Source of the DNA: CAZPLZ01 sp964587525
Lineage (GTDB): Bacteria; Oederibacteriota; CAKKQC01
Assembly: GCA_964587525.1 (NCBI GenBank)
Contig: CAZPLZ010000129.1
Location: 1 to 9,546 of the forward strand
DNA: 9,546 nucleotides
Reading direction: 5' to 3'
Numbering within the stretch: the stretch's first letter is position 1; the number at the start of each line of letters is the position of its first letter. This document shows positions 1 to 6,380 of the stretch, in pieces. The notes below the pieces were generated by a model, which worked only from the letters and a program-made list of their open reading frames with translations, was not told where the DNA came from and made no database searches. Made by a program: the position numbers and the translations under genes.

Positions 1-79
1 CGGAGCGAAGGGGCAGACTTCTCGGGCACGCTCGCCGTCTCCTGCCTTTGGCGCCTCGTTCGCTCCGCCGCTCCGTTGA

Positions 80-100
80 GGCTTTTTCAGCACCTGCTAC
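80..100. repeat. Degenerate intergenic repeat, copy 1
   Basis: The core CTTTTTCAGCACCTGCTAC (82-100) matches the copy at 154-172 with three substitutions and one single-base gap. The two copies are in direct orientation about 70 bp apart and flank a GC-rich stem-loop. Similar CTTTTTCAGCAgCCTG motifs are, from memory, frequent between genes in Nitrospira genomes; that part is recollection, not a search result. Confidence 0.45.
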
Positions 101-105
101 CGGTC

Positions 106-125
106 GGCCCCGCGACCGCGAGGCC
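106..125. repeat. GC-rich stem-loop between the two short repeats
   Basis: GGCC (106-109) and CGCG (111-114) pair with CGCG (117-120) and GGCC (122-125), with one C/A mismatch and a very small loop. It is a strong potential hairpin 3' of cusA and could stabilise the operon's mRNA end or contribute to termination. No T-tract follows on the cus strand, so calling it a terminator would be a guess. Confidence 0.35.
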
Positions 126-150
126 CCTCCAGCCCGGCCATGCCTTGGGG

Positions 151-172
151 GGACTTTTTCCGCAGCCTGTTA
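151..172. repeat. Degenerate intergenic repeat, copy 2
   Basis: The core CTTTTTCCGCAGCCTGTTAG (154-173) is the partner of the copy at 82-100, in the same orientation. It lies about 15 bp beyond the cusA stop codon. The pair looks like a remnant of a dispersed intergenic repeat family rather than part of a gene. Confidence 0.45.
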
Positions 173-186
173 GTCTCCTTCAAGGT

Positions 187-2928
187 TCAAGTTTTTAACT
201 TTCTCAAATCCCATTTCCAGACAACGTAGATGGCCGGGTAGACCAGCAGCACCAGGATGAACGAGGTAAAGATGCCGCCCACCATCGGCGCGGCGATGCG
301 CTTCATGACGTCGGCGCCAGCCTCATGGGTGCCGGCCCACATGATGGGCAGAAGGCCCAGCGCGGTGGTCAGGACGGCCATGAGCTTGGGACGCACCCGC
401 CTAACGGCTCCGTCCATCACGGCTTCCTCCAAGTCAGGAAGCGTTCTCATCCTGCCCTGGCTCTTCATGCGCTCGTAGGCCAGATTCAGGTAGAGCAGCA
501 TCACCACCCCCGTCTCGGCATCCACACCCGCCAGGGCGATAATGCCGACCCAGACCGCGATGCTCATGTTGTAGTCAAGGATGTACAGCAGCCAGAAGGC
601 GCCGATCAGGGAAAAGGGCACGGCCAGCATGACGATGCCGGTCTCCACCACCGACCGCGTGTTGACATAGATCAGCACGAAAATGACCAGGAGGGTCAGG
701 GGGAGCACGAGCTGAAGGCGCTTCCGGGCCCGCTCCATGTACTCGAACTGCCCGCTCCAGTTGAGGTAGTACCCGGCCGGCAGCTCGATCTTCTCCTTCA
801 GCAGCGCTTTGGCCTCCCGGACATAGCTCCCGATGTCGCGGTCGCCAAAGATGTCGATATAGATCCAGCCCGTGAGCATGCCGTTCTCGTCTTTAATCAC
901 CGGCGGGCCGGTCACGAATTTTATCTCCGCCAGCTGTGCCATCGGGATCTGCGCACCCGTGGGGGTGGCCACCAGCACCCGGTTGAGCTTGTCGAGGTCA
1001 TCGCGCAGCTCCCGGCCATACCGCACGTTGATGGGGTAGCGCTCCCGGCCCTCGATGGTCATGCCGATATTCTTTCCTCCGATGGCCGTCTCAATCACCG
1101 TCTCCACCTCTTCGATGGTCAGCCCGTAGCGCGCGATCTGGGCCCGCTTGATCTCGAAATCGATGAAATACCCTCCGGTGACCCGCTCGGCAAACACGCT
1201 GCGCGTTCCTTGAATCTGCGGAAGGGTGGCTTCAATCCGCTCGCCGATCCGCTGGATCACGTTGAGATCCGGTCCGAAGATTTTGATCCCGACGGGTGTA
1301 CGAATGCCGGTGGTCAGCATGTCGATGCGCGTCTTGATCGGCATGGTCCACGCGTTGGTCGTGCCCGGGATCCGCATGGCGCTGTCCAGATCGTTGATCA
1401 GCCGCTCCCAGCTACGCCGCTTCATCTCTGGCCAGATGAGACCCAGCAGCGGCTTCAGCCATGCCGGCGCCCAGCCGGAGTACCACCGCCGGTGCTCAAC
1501 CAGCGGCCATTCTGCATGGGGCTTCAACTGCGCGATCGTCTCGACCATGGAGAGGGGAGCAGGGTCGGTCGGGGTGCGGGCCCGGCCGATCTTGCCGAAG
1601 ACGGTCTCGACTTCAGGGAACGTCTTGATAATCTTGTCCTGGATCTGTAGCCACTGCCGGGCCTTGCCGATGGAGATGCCGGGCAGGGTCGTTGGCATAT
1701 ACAGGATATCCCCCTCGTTCAACGGGGGCATGAACTCCGACCCGAGCCGCAGGTACACCGGGATGGTCAGGATGACCAGGATCACCGAGACGCCGATGGT
1801 TGTCTTGCGCCAGTCCAGGACGAACCGCAGCACGGGCTGGTAGACACTGAACAGGAACCGGCTGATGGGGTGCTTGTCCTCACTATGTATGGTGCCAGCG
1901 ATGAAAAAATTGGTGAACGTGGAAAGCCAGCGTGGCTTGATCCTCAGCCCCTTCACCGGCCGGAGGAAGACCTGCATCAGGACCGGCACGAGCGTGATCG
2001 CCAGGATGGCGGCGAAGAACATGGAGTAGTTTTTGGTGAACGCGAGCGGCTTGAACAGACGCCCCTCCTGCGCCTGCAAGGTGAAGATGGGCATGAAGGA
2101 GACGGCGATGACCAGGAGGGAGAAGAAGACCGGGCGGCCCACCTCCTGGGTGGCGTGCAGGATCACATCGGCCAACTTTTCTTTCCTGCCCTCGCGTTCC
2201 CACTCCTCCAGGCGTTTGTGGGCGTTCTCGACCATGATGATCGAGGCGTCAACCATGGCGCCGATGGCGATGGCGATACCGCCCAGCGACATGATGTTGG
2301 AAGTCAGGTGCTGGTGGAACATCGGAATGAAAGCAAACAGGACAGCCAGTGGCAGCGTGATGATCGGCACCAGGGCGCTGCGGAAGTGCCAGAGGAAGAT
2401 GATGATCACCAGGCTGACCACCAGCATTTCCTCGAAGAGCTTGCGCTTCAAGGTATCGATGGACCGGTGGATCAGCTTGGACCGGTCATAGACGGGGATC
2501 AGTTCAACCCCCGGCGGCAGCGCCGACTTCACCTCTTCGATCTTCTTCTTGATCCGGTCGATGACCTTCAGGGCGTTCTCGCCGAACCGCATCACCACCA
2601 CCCCGCCCACCGCCTCGCCCTTCCCATCGAACTCGGCCGCGCCACGGCGCATGTCCGGCCCGAACGCAACCCGGGCGACGTTTTTGACCAAAATTGGGAT
2701 GCCGTTCTCGTTGACCTTCAGAACGATGTCCTCGATATCGGAGAGCTGCTTGATGTATCCCCGGCCGCGGATGAAGTGCTCCGTTTCGGCCAGCTCCAAG
2801 ATGCGCCCGCCCACATCGTTGTTGGAGCGCTGGATGGACATGATGACGTGCTTTAAGGGAATCCCATAGGCCACGAGGGCATCTGGATCGACGATCACCT
2901 GGTACTGCTTAACGAAGCCGCCGACGGA
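187..2928 (-). CDS. cusA: CusA-like heavy-metal RND efflux pump, C-terminal fragment (after frameshift)
   Basis: This frame encodes about 913 residues, matching E. coli CusA from Ser179 to the C terminus. It starts at SVGGFVKQYQ and ends at a TGA at 187-189. It contains the rest of the first periplasmic loop, TM2-TM6 with GAMVDASIIMVENAHK (equivalents of CusA D405 and E412), the second periplasmic domain, and TM8-TM12 with ALAGVDAETGVVM (E939 equivalent) and VRPK (K984 equivalent). These are the proton-relay positions of heavy-metal RND pumps. The three methionines that bind Cu(I)/Ag(I) in CusA (M573, M623, M672) are all present, in LYMPTTLPG, PLSMVET and RIDMLTTG. An extra Trp-rich insert is encoded near 1400-1525. 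There is no plausible start of its own at the junction, so this is the rest of the gene that begins at 3460. Rejoined length would be about 1,091 residues against 1,047 in E. coli. Cu/Ag specificity is inferred. Confidence 0.9.
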   Translation of the reverse strand, partial: SVGGFVKQYQVIVDPDALVAYGIPLKHVIMSIQRSNNDVGGRILELAETEHFIRGRGYIKQLSDIEDIVLKVNENGIPILVKNVARVAFGPDMRRGAAEFDGKGEAVGGVVVMRFGENALKVIDRIKKKIEEVKSALPPGVELIPVYDRSKLIHRSIDTLKRKLFEEMLVVSLVIIIFLWHFRSALVPIITLPLAVLFAFIPMFHQHLTSNIMSLGGIAIAIGAMVDASIIMVENAHKRLEEWEREGRKEKLADVILHATQEVGRPVFFSLLVIAVSFMPIFTLQAQEGRLFKPLAFTKNYSMFFAAILAITLVPVLMQVFLRPVKGLRIKPRWLSTFTNFFIAGTIHSEDKHPISRFLFSVYQPVLRFVLDWRKTTIGVSVILVILTIPVYLRLGSEFMPPLNEGDILYMPTTLPGISIGKARQWLQIQDKIIKTFPEVETVFGKIGRARTPTDPAPLSMVETIAQLKPHAEWPLVEHRRWYSGWAPAWLKPLLGLIWPEMKRRSWERLINDLDSAMRIPGTTNAWTMPIKTRIDMLTTGIRTPVGIKIFGPDLNVIQRIGERIEATLPQIQGTRSVFAERVTGGYFIDFEIKRAQIARYGLTIEEVETVIETAIGGKNIGMTIEGRERYPINVRYGRELRDDLDKLNRVLVATPTGAQIPMAQLAEIKFVTGPPVIKDENGMLTGWIYIDIFGDRDIGSYVREAKALLKEKIELPAGYYLNWSGQFEYMERARKRLQLVLPLTLLVIFVLIYVNTRSVVETGIVMLAVPFSLIGAFWLLYILDYNMSIAVWVGIIALAGVDAETGVVMLLYLNLAYERMKSQGRMRTLPDLEEAVMDGAVRRVRPKLMAVLTTALGLLPIMWAGTHEAGADVMKRIAAPMVGGIFTSFILVLLVYPAIYVVWKWDLRKLKT

Positions 2929-3460
2929 GGACCTCCGCCACGCCCGGGACCGATTCCAGATAGTAGCGCAGGTACCAGTCCTGGAAGGTGCGCAGATCAG
3001 CCAGGCTGTTGTTTCCCGACTCGTCCACGAGCGCGTACTGAAACACCCAGCCCACCCCGGTGGCATCGGGACCCAGAACGGGGTTGACTCCTTCAGGCAA
3101 GGTGCCAGTAATCGTGGAAAGGTACTCCAGGATGCGCGACCGGGCCCAGTAGATGTCGGTGCCGTCTTCGAAGATGATGTACACGAACGACAAGCCAAAA
3201 AACGAGTAGCCGCGGGCTACCTTGACGTTCGGCGCGGCGACCATGGAACTCACGATCGGGTACGTGATCTGGTCCTCGACCAGGTCCGGCGACCGGCCGG
3301 GCCATTCCGTAAAGACGATCACCTGGACATCCGACAAATCGGGGATGGCATCCAGAGGAATGCTTTTCAGCGACCAGACGCCCCAGACAATTGCCAAGGC
3401 TGTTCCAAGGAACACAAAAAACTTGTTTCTCGTGCACCAGGCAATGATCTTTTCAATCAT
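2909..3460 (-). CDS. cusA: CusA-like heavy-metal RND efflux pump, N-terminal fragment (frameshifted)
   Basis: This is the start of the inner-membrane pump of a tripartite copper/silver-type exporter. Residues 1-177 align without gaps to E. coli CusA: TM1 at about 12-33, then DAIPDLSDVQVIV, FEDGTDIYWARSR, GPDATGVGW and the porter-domain segment ending VPGVAEV. After Val177 the frame runs into seven unrelated residues (LRRRLR and one stop) and ends at TAA 2909-2911, while the true continuation SVGG is in another frame. The start chosen is ATG 3458-3460, giving MIEKII as in CusA, with GGAG six bases upstream. A TTG at 3481 would add seven unlikely residues. It lies 32 nt after the cusB stop. Either the gene is broken or the sequence has an error; as read, the fragment lacks all later membrane segments and could not pump. 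Confidence 0.9.
   Translation of the reverse strand: MIEKIIAWCTRNKFFVFLGTALAIVWGVWSLKSIPLDAIPDLSDVQVIVFTEWPGRSPDLVEDQITYPIVSSMVAAPNVKVARGYSFFGLSFVYIIFEDGTDIYWARSRILEYLSTITGTLPEGVNPVLGPDATGVGWVFQYALVDESGNNSLADLRTFQDWYLRYYLESVPGVAEVLRRRLR
2925..2937. other. cusA: Frameshift site in cusA at a 13-bp interrupted palindrome
   Basis: The plus strand reads CGGAGG-A-CCTCCG. On the coding strand, codon 177 (GTC, 2932-2930) and the next conserved codon (TCC for Ser179, 2928-2926) are separated by one base (2929) where CusA has a full codon, Ala178. A GCC codon that lost GC would explain this exactly. The missing bases fall in the middle of the palindrome, a place where polymerase slippage, hairpin deletion or an assembly or basecalling indel is plausible. 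A GGAGGT Shine-Dalgarno-like string lies at the site on the coding strand, so programmed +1 shifting cannot be excluded, but the stop codon lies several codons downstream of the site, unlike known cases such as prfB. Confidence 0.8.
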
Positions 3461-3466
3461 GGGAGG

Positions 3467-3470
3467 CTCC
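3467..3470 (-). promoter_or_regulatory. Ribosome binding site of cusA
   Basis: GGAG on the minus strand, six bases before ATG 3460. It supports this ATG over the in-frame TTG at 3481, which has no such site and would add a non-homologous leader. Confidence 0.6.
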
Positions 3471-3492
3471 AGCCCGAACAATCATGTTGCGG

Positions 3493-4902
3493 TCAATGCT
3501 CCTCCCCGTTCTTCACGGGCACGAAGTCCATGCCGCAGATCGGACATTCCCCCGGGCGGTCTGAGGTGTAGGTGGGGTGCATCGGGCAGTGATAGAGCTG
3601 CTTCCCGTGTTCTTCGCCCCCCGCCGCCATCTGGGAAAGAGCCGCCTTAAGCTTGGACTCGGCATCCACCAGGAAATTTCCCGAGACCACCACCCGGTCT
3701 CCCTCCTCCAGCCCCGAGAGCACCTGAAAATAATCGTCCACCTTGATCCCTACCACCAACTCACGCGGCTGAAACCGGCCTTCGCCCTGATCCAGGAAGA
3801 CCAGCTTGCGGGTCCCCGTAAACATGACCGCGCTCTCCGGCACCACCAGGACAGAGCCAAGATTGATGAAAATCTTTACGTTCATGAACATATCCGGTTT
3901 GAGAAGGTCTTTGGGGTTGCCCAGATGGGCCCGGACTCGCGCACTGCGGGTGCGCGGGTTGACGAGAGGATCGATGGCCACCACTTTCCCCTTGAAATGG
4001 TGCCCTGGATAAGCGAGCGTGGTCGCCTCCACCGCCTGCCCGGGACGAATGTGCCCGAACTCGAACTCGTAGATGTCGGCATAGAGCCAGACCTTTCCCG
4101 TACCACCCCGGCCAAGCAGCAGGTTGGAATCGGGACGGTCCTTAACTTCCAACTGTTGGATCTGGGCGTCAGAGAGGCCCAGCAAATTCAGGCGCAGGCG
4201 GCTCGAGGCCACGAGCGAATGAGCCCGCTCGACGATTTCAGGAGTGGGGCTGCCCCTGATTTTCTTCAAAGTGCGGCGGGCCGTGAGGTACTCCTCCTGT
4301 GCCGCAAAGAGCTCCGGGTCATAAGCGATATGGCCCACCGTTCTCACCGCCTTGGTCAACCGCTTCATCTCAACCCGCGCCGTTTTCATCCCGATGAGCT
4401 GCTGCCGGGCCGGATTGATCCTGACAGCCGCCTGGCCCTCGACCGAGCCCCCCAGATCTTCCTTATCCACCGGCACGAAATCCATTCCGCAGATGGGACA
4501 CTCACCGGGGCGATCCGAAGTGTAGGTAGGATGCATCGGGCAGTGGTAGAGCCGTTTTCCCTTGCGTTTGGATTCATCGCCGTGGGTCCGGTGCTTCCCG
4601 GCGGTCGAGGCCTGTCGCTGAAGAGGCTCCACAGCAGCTTTTTCCTTCGCCTCCTCCTTGACCACGAGATTCATACCGCACTCGGGACAGCGAGCCTCGG
4701 GGTCGCCAGACTCCACCTCGGGGTGCATGGGACAGGTGTAGACCACCTCACCTTCCTGAAGTATTTGCTGGTCATGTTCACGCGGTGACTCACAGGACAC
4801 CATCAGCACGAGCAAGCTCCCCGCCAGGACGAACAGAATAACTGCCAGGCCAAAGCCAGGATGAACAGAGTAATAGTCAACGCGGGTCCTTTTATCTCTC
4901 AT
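3493..4902 (-). CDS. cusB: CusB-like periplasmic adaptor with three heavy-metal-binding modules
   Basis: This is the membrane-fusion subunit linking the RND pump to the outer-membrane channel. Of its 469 residues, 17-36 form a hydrophobic N-terminal segment ending LVLMVSC, so Cys37 could be a lipidation site, although Met at -3 makes a weak lipobox. Three modules of the YxCPMHP...CPxCGM type follow: residues 55-80 (C57, C72, C75), 119-145 (C121, C135, C138) and 437-463 (C439, C453, C456). The adaptor core is at about 155-425, with the barrel/lipoyl-type stretch VWLYADIYEFEFGHIRPGQ, PLVNPRTRSARVRAHL, KPDMFMNV, VVPESAVM and GLEEGDRVVVSGNFLVDAESKLK. The two N-terminal modules are of a known kind in CusB relatives; a third at the extreme C terminus, where some adaptors carry a CusF-like domain, is unusual. 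The start has a strong AAGGAG. It overlaps cusC by 11 nt, so translational coupling is likely. Metals bound are inferred to be Cu(I)/Ag(I). Confidence 0.95.
   Translation of the reverse strand: MRDKRTRVDYYSVHPGFGLAVILFVLAGSLLVLMVSCESPREHDQQILQEGEVVYTCPMHPEVESGDPEARCPECGMNLVVKEEAKEKAAVEPLQRQASTAGKHRTHGDESKRKGKRLYHCPMHPTYTSDRPGECPICGMDFVPVDKEDLGGSVEGQAAVRINPARQQLIGMKTARVEMKRLTKAVRTVGHIAYDPELFAAQEEYLTARRTLKKIRGSPTPEIVERAHSLVASSRLRLNLLGLSDAQIQQLEVKDRPDSNLLLGRGGTGKVWLYADIYEFEFGHIRPGQAVEATTLAYPGHHFKGKVVAIDPLVNPRTRSARVRAHLGNPKDLLKPDMFMNVKIFINLGSVLVVPESAVMFTGTRKLVFLDQGEGRFQPRELVVGIKVDDYFQVLSGLEEGDRVVVSGNFLVDAESKLKAALSQMAAGGEEHGKQLYHCPMHPTYTSDRPGECPICGMDFVPVKNGEEH
3514..3594 (-). repeat. C-terminal metal-binding module of CusB (protein repeat, copy 3)
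   Basis: It encodes residues 437-463 of the adaptor and is identical in protein sequence to the module encoded at 4468-4548. Thirteen of the 27 codons differ between the two, all silently. It is followed only by KNGEEH before the stop, so the module sits at the very end of the protein. A short flexible linker rich in Gly and Glu (AAGGEEHGKQ) separates it from the adaptor core. Confidence 0.9.
4468..4548 (-). repeat. Second N-terminal metal-binding module of CusB (protein repeat, copy 2)
   Basis: It encodes residues 119-145, with ligands C121, M123, H124, C135, C138 and M140. It is the partner of the identical C-terminal module at 3514-3594. A charged linker, residues about 82-117 and rich in Lys, Glu and His, separates it from module 1. 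Confidence 0.9.
4663..4740 (-). repeat. First N-terminal metal-binding module of CusB (divergent copy 1)
   Basis: It encodes residues 55-80, with the same CPMHP and CPxCGM ligand pattern but a different middle (EVESGDPEAR). It is one residue shorter between the motifs' flanks than modules 2 and 3 and clearly older or independently derived. It lies about 18 residues after the possible lipidated Cys37, so it would sit close to the membrane face. Confidence 0.85.
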
Positions 4903-6196
4903 TTGAGTCTCCTTTTAGATCCTCCAGAGAAATCCCAATCATTTTTTCCAACTCGGCTCGCTTGGTCGCAAAGTCCGCCAGGTGCTGGTGGAACTCCAGC
5001 TTGAACTTCAAAAAACTGCGCTGGGAATCCAGCAACTCCAGAAAGTTCACACGATCGGCTTCATACCCCCTCTGGGTGGAAGCAAGTGTGCCTTCAGCGA
5101 GGGGGATGACGGTATCCTTGAACAGCGTGGCCAGACGCAGATGATTCTCCACCGCCACAGCCAGATCCACCACCCCGGCCATGGTCCGGTTGCGAATGTC
5201 CCGATACGCCGCGCGCGCTGCAACGAGCCGTTGGTCAGCTTCAGAGCGCTGCGCGAGCAAGCTTTTGATCCAAAGCGGCACGCTGAGTTTCACGATGAAG
5301 GCCCGCGCGTCCTGGCCATCCGCTCCCGGGACGGAGCTCAGCGGATTCACGGCGGTGTGTTCGTAACCAAACGCCAGATCAGGGAAGAACTGCAGCGTGG
5401 CCAGGGCCCGCGCGGCTTTCCGCTGCTCAACCGTGGCCTTTTGAGCGGACAACTCAGGGCAGTAGCGCTCCGCGGCCGCCTGGAGCTCCTGCTGCGAGAA
5501 ATCAAAGGTCAAGTCCTCCAATCCGCCAGGACGTCCAAACGGGCGGTCCACCGCCCGGTTGAGAAGGGCATTCAGCCGCGCCCTCGCCGCGACCCGGTCA
5601 CTGCGCAGCGTGATGAGATCGTTGATGATCTTGGCCTGCTCAACCTGGGCGCGGAAAACGTCACTCTGGCTCCGTCCCCCGATGGAATACTTACGCTCGG
5701 CCACTCGGGAAAAATGGCGGATCAGGTCAGCTTGCTCCTCGTCCGTCTCGATGGATTGCTCGATATAAAAAAGTCCGGAAAACGCAGCCGTGACCTTGGC
5801 AAAGACCGAAAGTTCCACGCCACGATACCGTTCCCGGACCGCGCGGGCCTCCGCCTTGGCAACCTTGCCAGCCAAACGTAACTTGCCCGGGAAGGGAACT
5901 TTCTGCTCCACCGAGTACTTCCTCCCGATCGAACCGCGCCGGGTCTCGATGGCCGCATCAGCAGGCATCATGGCTACACCGGCCATAGGATTGGGGAGGG
6001 AGCGAGCCTGAGGGATACGTTGCTTGGCCGCTTCCCATTCCGCCCGGGCCGCTTGTATTTCCGGGTTGTGCCGGTGAGCCAGCTCGAGGACATCCTTAAG
6101 CTGAACGACACCGGAGGAGATGTCGAGATCCTGCGCCCACCCCGGCCACGGCAGCACGAGGCCTGCCACCCCAATGAGGATTCCTCCGAGGTTCAT
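4892..6196 (-). CDS. cusC: CusC/TolC-like outer-membrane efflux channel
   Basis: This is the outer-membrane factor of the pump, expected to act as a trimer with a beta-barrel and a periplasmic alpha-helical tunnel. A signal peptide is visible (MNLGGILIGVAGLVLPWPGWA, probable cut before QDLD). Two outer-membrane-efflux repeats follow: LELAHRHNPEIQAARAEWEA with PNPMAG and QKVPFPGKLRLAGKVAKAEA in the first half, and ERYCPELSAQKATVEQRKAA with FFPDLAFGYE and LSVPLW in the second, ending in a helix with GYEADRVNFLELLDSQRS. At about 434 residues it has normal length for the family. No cysteine follows the signal peptide, so it is not a lipoprotein, unlike E. coli CusC. The start is uncertain: ATG 6196 is preferred, TTG 6214 is in frame six codons upstream, and neither has a clear Shine-Dalgarno. 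It is the first gene of the operon and overlaps cusB by 11 nt. Confidence 0.9.
   Translation of the reverse strand: MNLGGILIGVAGLVLPWPGWAQDLDISSGVVQLKDVLELAHRHNPEIQAARAEWEAAKQRIPQARSLPNPMAGVAMMPADAAIETRRGSIGRKYSVEQKVPFPGKLRLAGKVAKAEARAVRERYRGVELSVFAKVTAAFSGLFYIEQSIETDEEQADLIRHFSRVAERKYSIGGRSQSDVFRAQVEQAKIINDLITLRSDRVAARARLNALLNRAVDRPFGRPGGLEDLTFDFSQQELQAAAERYCPELSAQKATVEQRKAARALATLQFFPDLAFGYEHTAVNPLSSVPGADGQDARAFIVKLSVPLWIKSLLAQRSEADQRLVAARAAYRDIRNRTMAGVVDLAVAVENHLRLATLFKDTVIPLAEGTLASTQRGYEADRVNFLELLDSQRSFLKFKLEFHQHLADFATKRAELEKMIGISLEDLKGDSNER
4909..4914 (-). promoter_or_regulatory. Ribosome binding site of cusB, inside the end of cusC
   Basis: AAGGAG on the minus strand, six bases before ATG 4902. 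It lies within the last codons of cusC, which fits translational coupling of channel and adaptor. Confidence 0.75.
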
Positions 6197-6252
6197 GCCA
6201 TTGGAGAAGAGCAATTCACGTGCCAGGAAGAGAAGTCCAAAAAATAAGGCTT

Positions 6253-6258
6253 TTTATA
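6253..6258 (-). promoter_or_regulatory. Possible -10 box of the cus operon promoter
   Basis: TATAAA on the minus strand, about 57 bp before ATG 6196. A second candidate, TATAGA, lies at 6271-6276. Neither has a convincing TTGACA-like -35 element 16-18 bp upstream, so an activator-dependent or non-standard promoter is possible. This is a weak call. Confidence 0.25.
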
Positions 6259-6298
6259 CTCAACCTAAACTCTATACAGGGCATTTCAGACACCTCGA

Positions 6299-6314
6299 TG
6301 TAGCAAATGCTACA
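6299..6314. promoter_or_regulatory. Perfect palindrome, candidate operator between divergent genes
   Basis: TGTAGCA-AA-TGCTACA is a perfect 7-2-7 inverted repeat, about 80 bp from the GH42 start codon and about 100 bp from the cusC start. For the cus operon it would lie at or just upstream of the -35 region of a promoter using the TATAGA at 6271-6276. The size and symmetry fit a dimeric helix-turn-helix regulator. The regulator is not in the window, and the sequence does not match any metal-sensor site I can recall with certainty. Confidence 0.45.
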
Positions 6315-6380
6315 CCCACTTCAACTGGCAGGTGACTTAGGGCAGCGCGTACACTATGGTGGCGTATGTACTTAAAACCC

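Larger units (their letters stand above)
1..186. other. Non-coding region downstream of the cus operon
   Basis: No credible coding region is visible here. The stretch holds an inverted repeat (CGGAGCGA at 1-8 against TCGCTCCG at 60-67), a second nearby CGCTCCG at 69-75, a GC-rich stem-loop around 106-125 and two degenerate copies of a CTTTTTC-containing repeat. It follows the stop codon of cusA, so it is probably the 3' untranslated and termination region of the operon. No stem followed by a clean T-run is seen on the minus strand, so a classical intrinsic terminator is not supported. Confidence 0.6.

Noticed and set aside
106..125. Intrinsic terminator for the cus operon.
   Set aside because: The stem is good but is not followed by a T-run on the coding strand.
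325..1650. Long open frame on the plus strand opposite cusA (441 codons).
   Set aside because: It is antisense to well-conserved pump sequence. Its translation is His/Asp/Pro-rich low-quality sequence with no recognisable domain, as expected from a GC-rich mirror frame.
1870..2856. Open frame on the plus strand opposite cusA (328 codons).
   Set aside because: Translation is dominated by His, Asp, Glu and Gln with no fold or motif. It is a shadow of the RND gene.
3461..3481. TTG start for cusA, seven codons upstream.
   Set aside because: The added residues do not match the family. ATG 3460 gives the conserved MIEKII start and has GGAG at good spacing.
3577..4788. Open frame on the plus strand opposite cusB (403 codons).
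   Set aside because: It lies entirely antisense to the adaptor, whose motifs are unambiguous. No ribosome binding site or family signature is seen.
4982..5881. Open frame on the plus strand opposite cusC (299 codons).
   Set aside because: It is antisense to a clear outer-membrane factor, and its composition is that of a mirror frame.
6326..6341. Sigma-54-like promoter (TGGCAGG..TT) upstream of GH42.
   Set aside because: The -24 half is fair, but the -12 half reads TTAG rather than TTGC, so the essential GC is missing.
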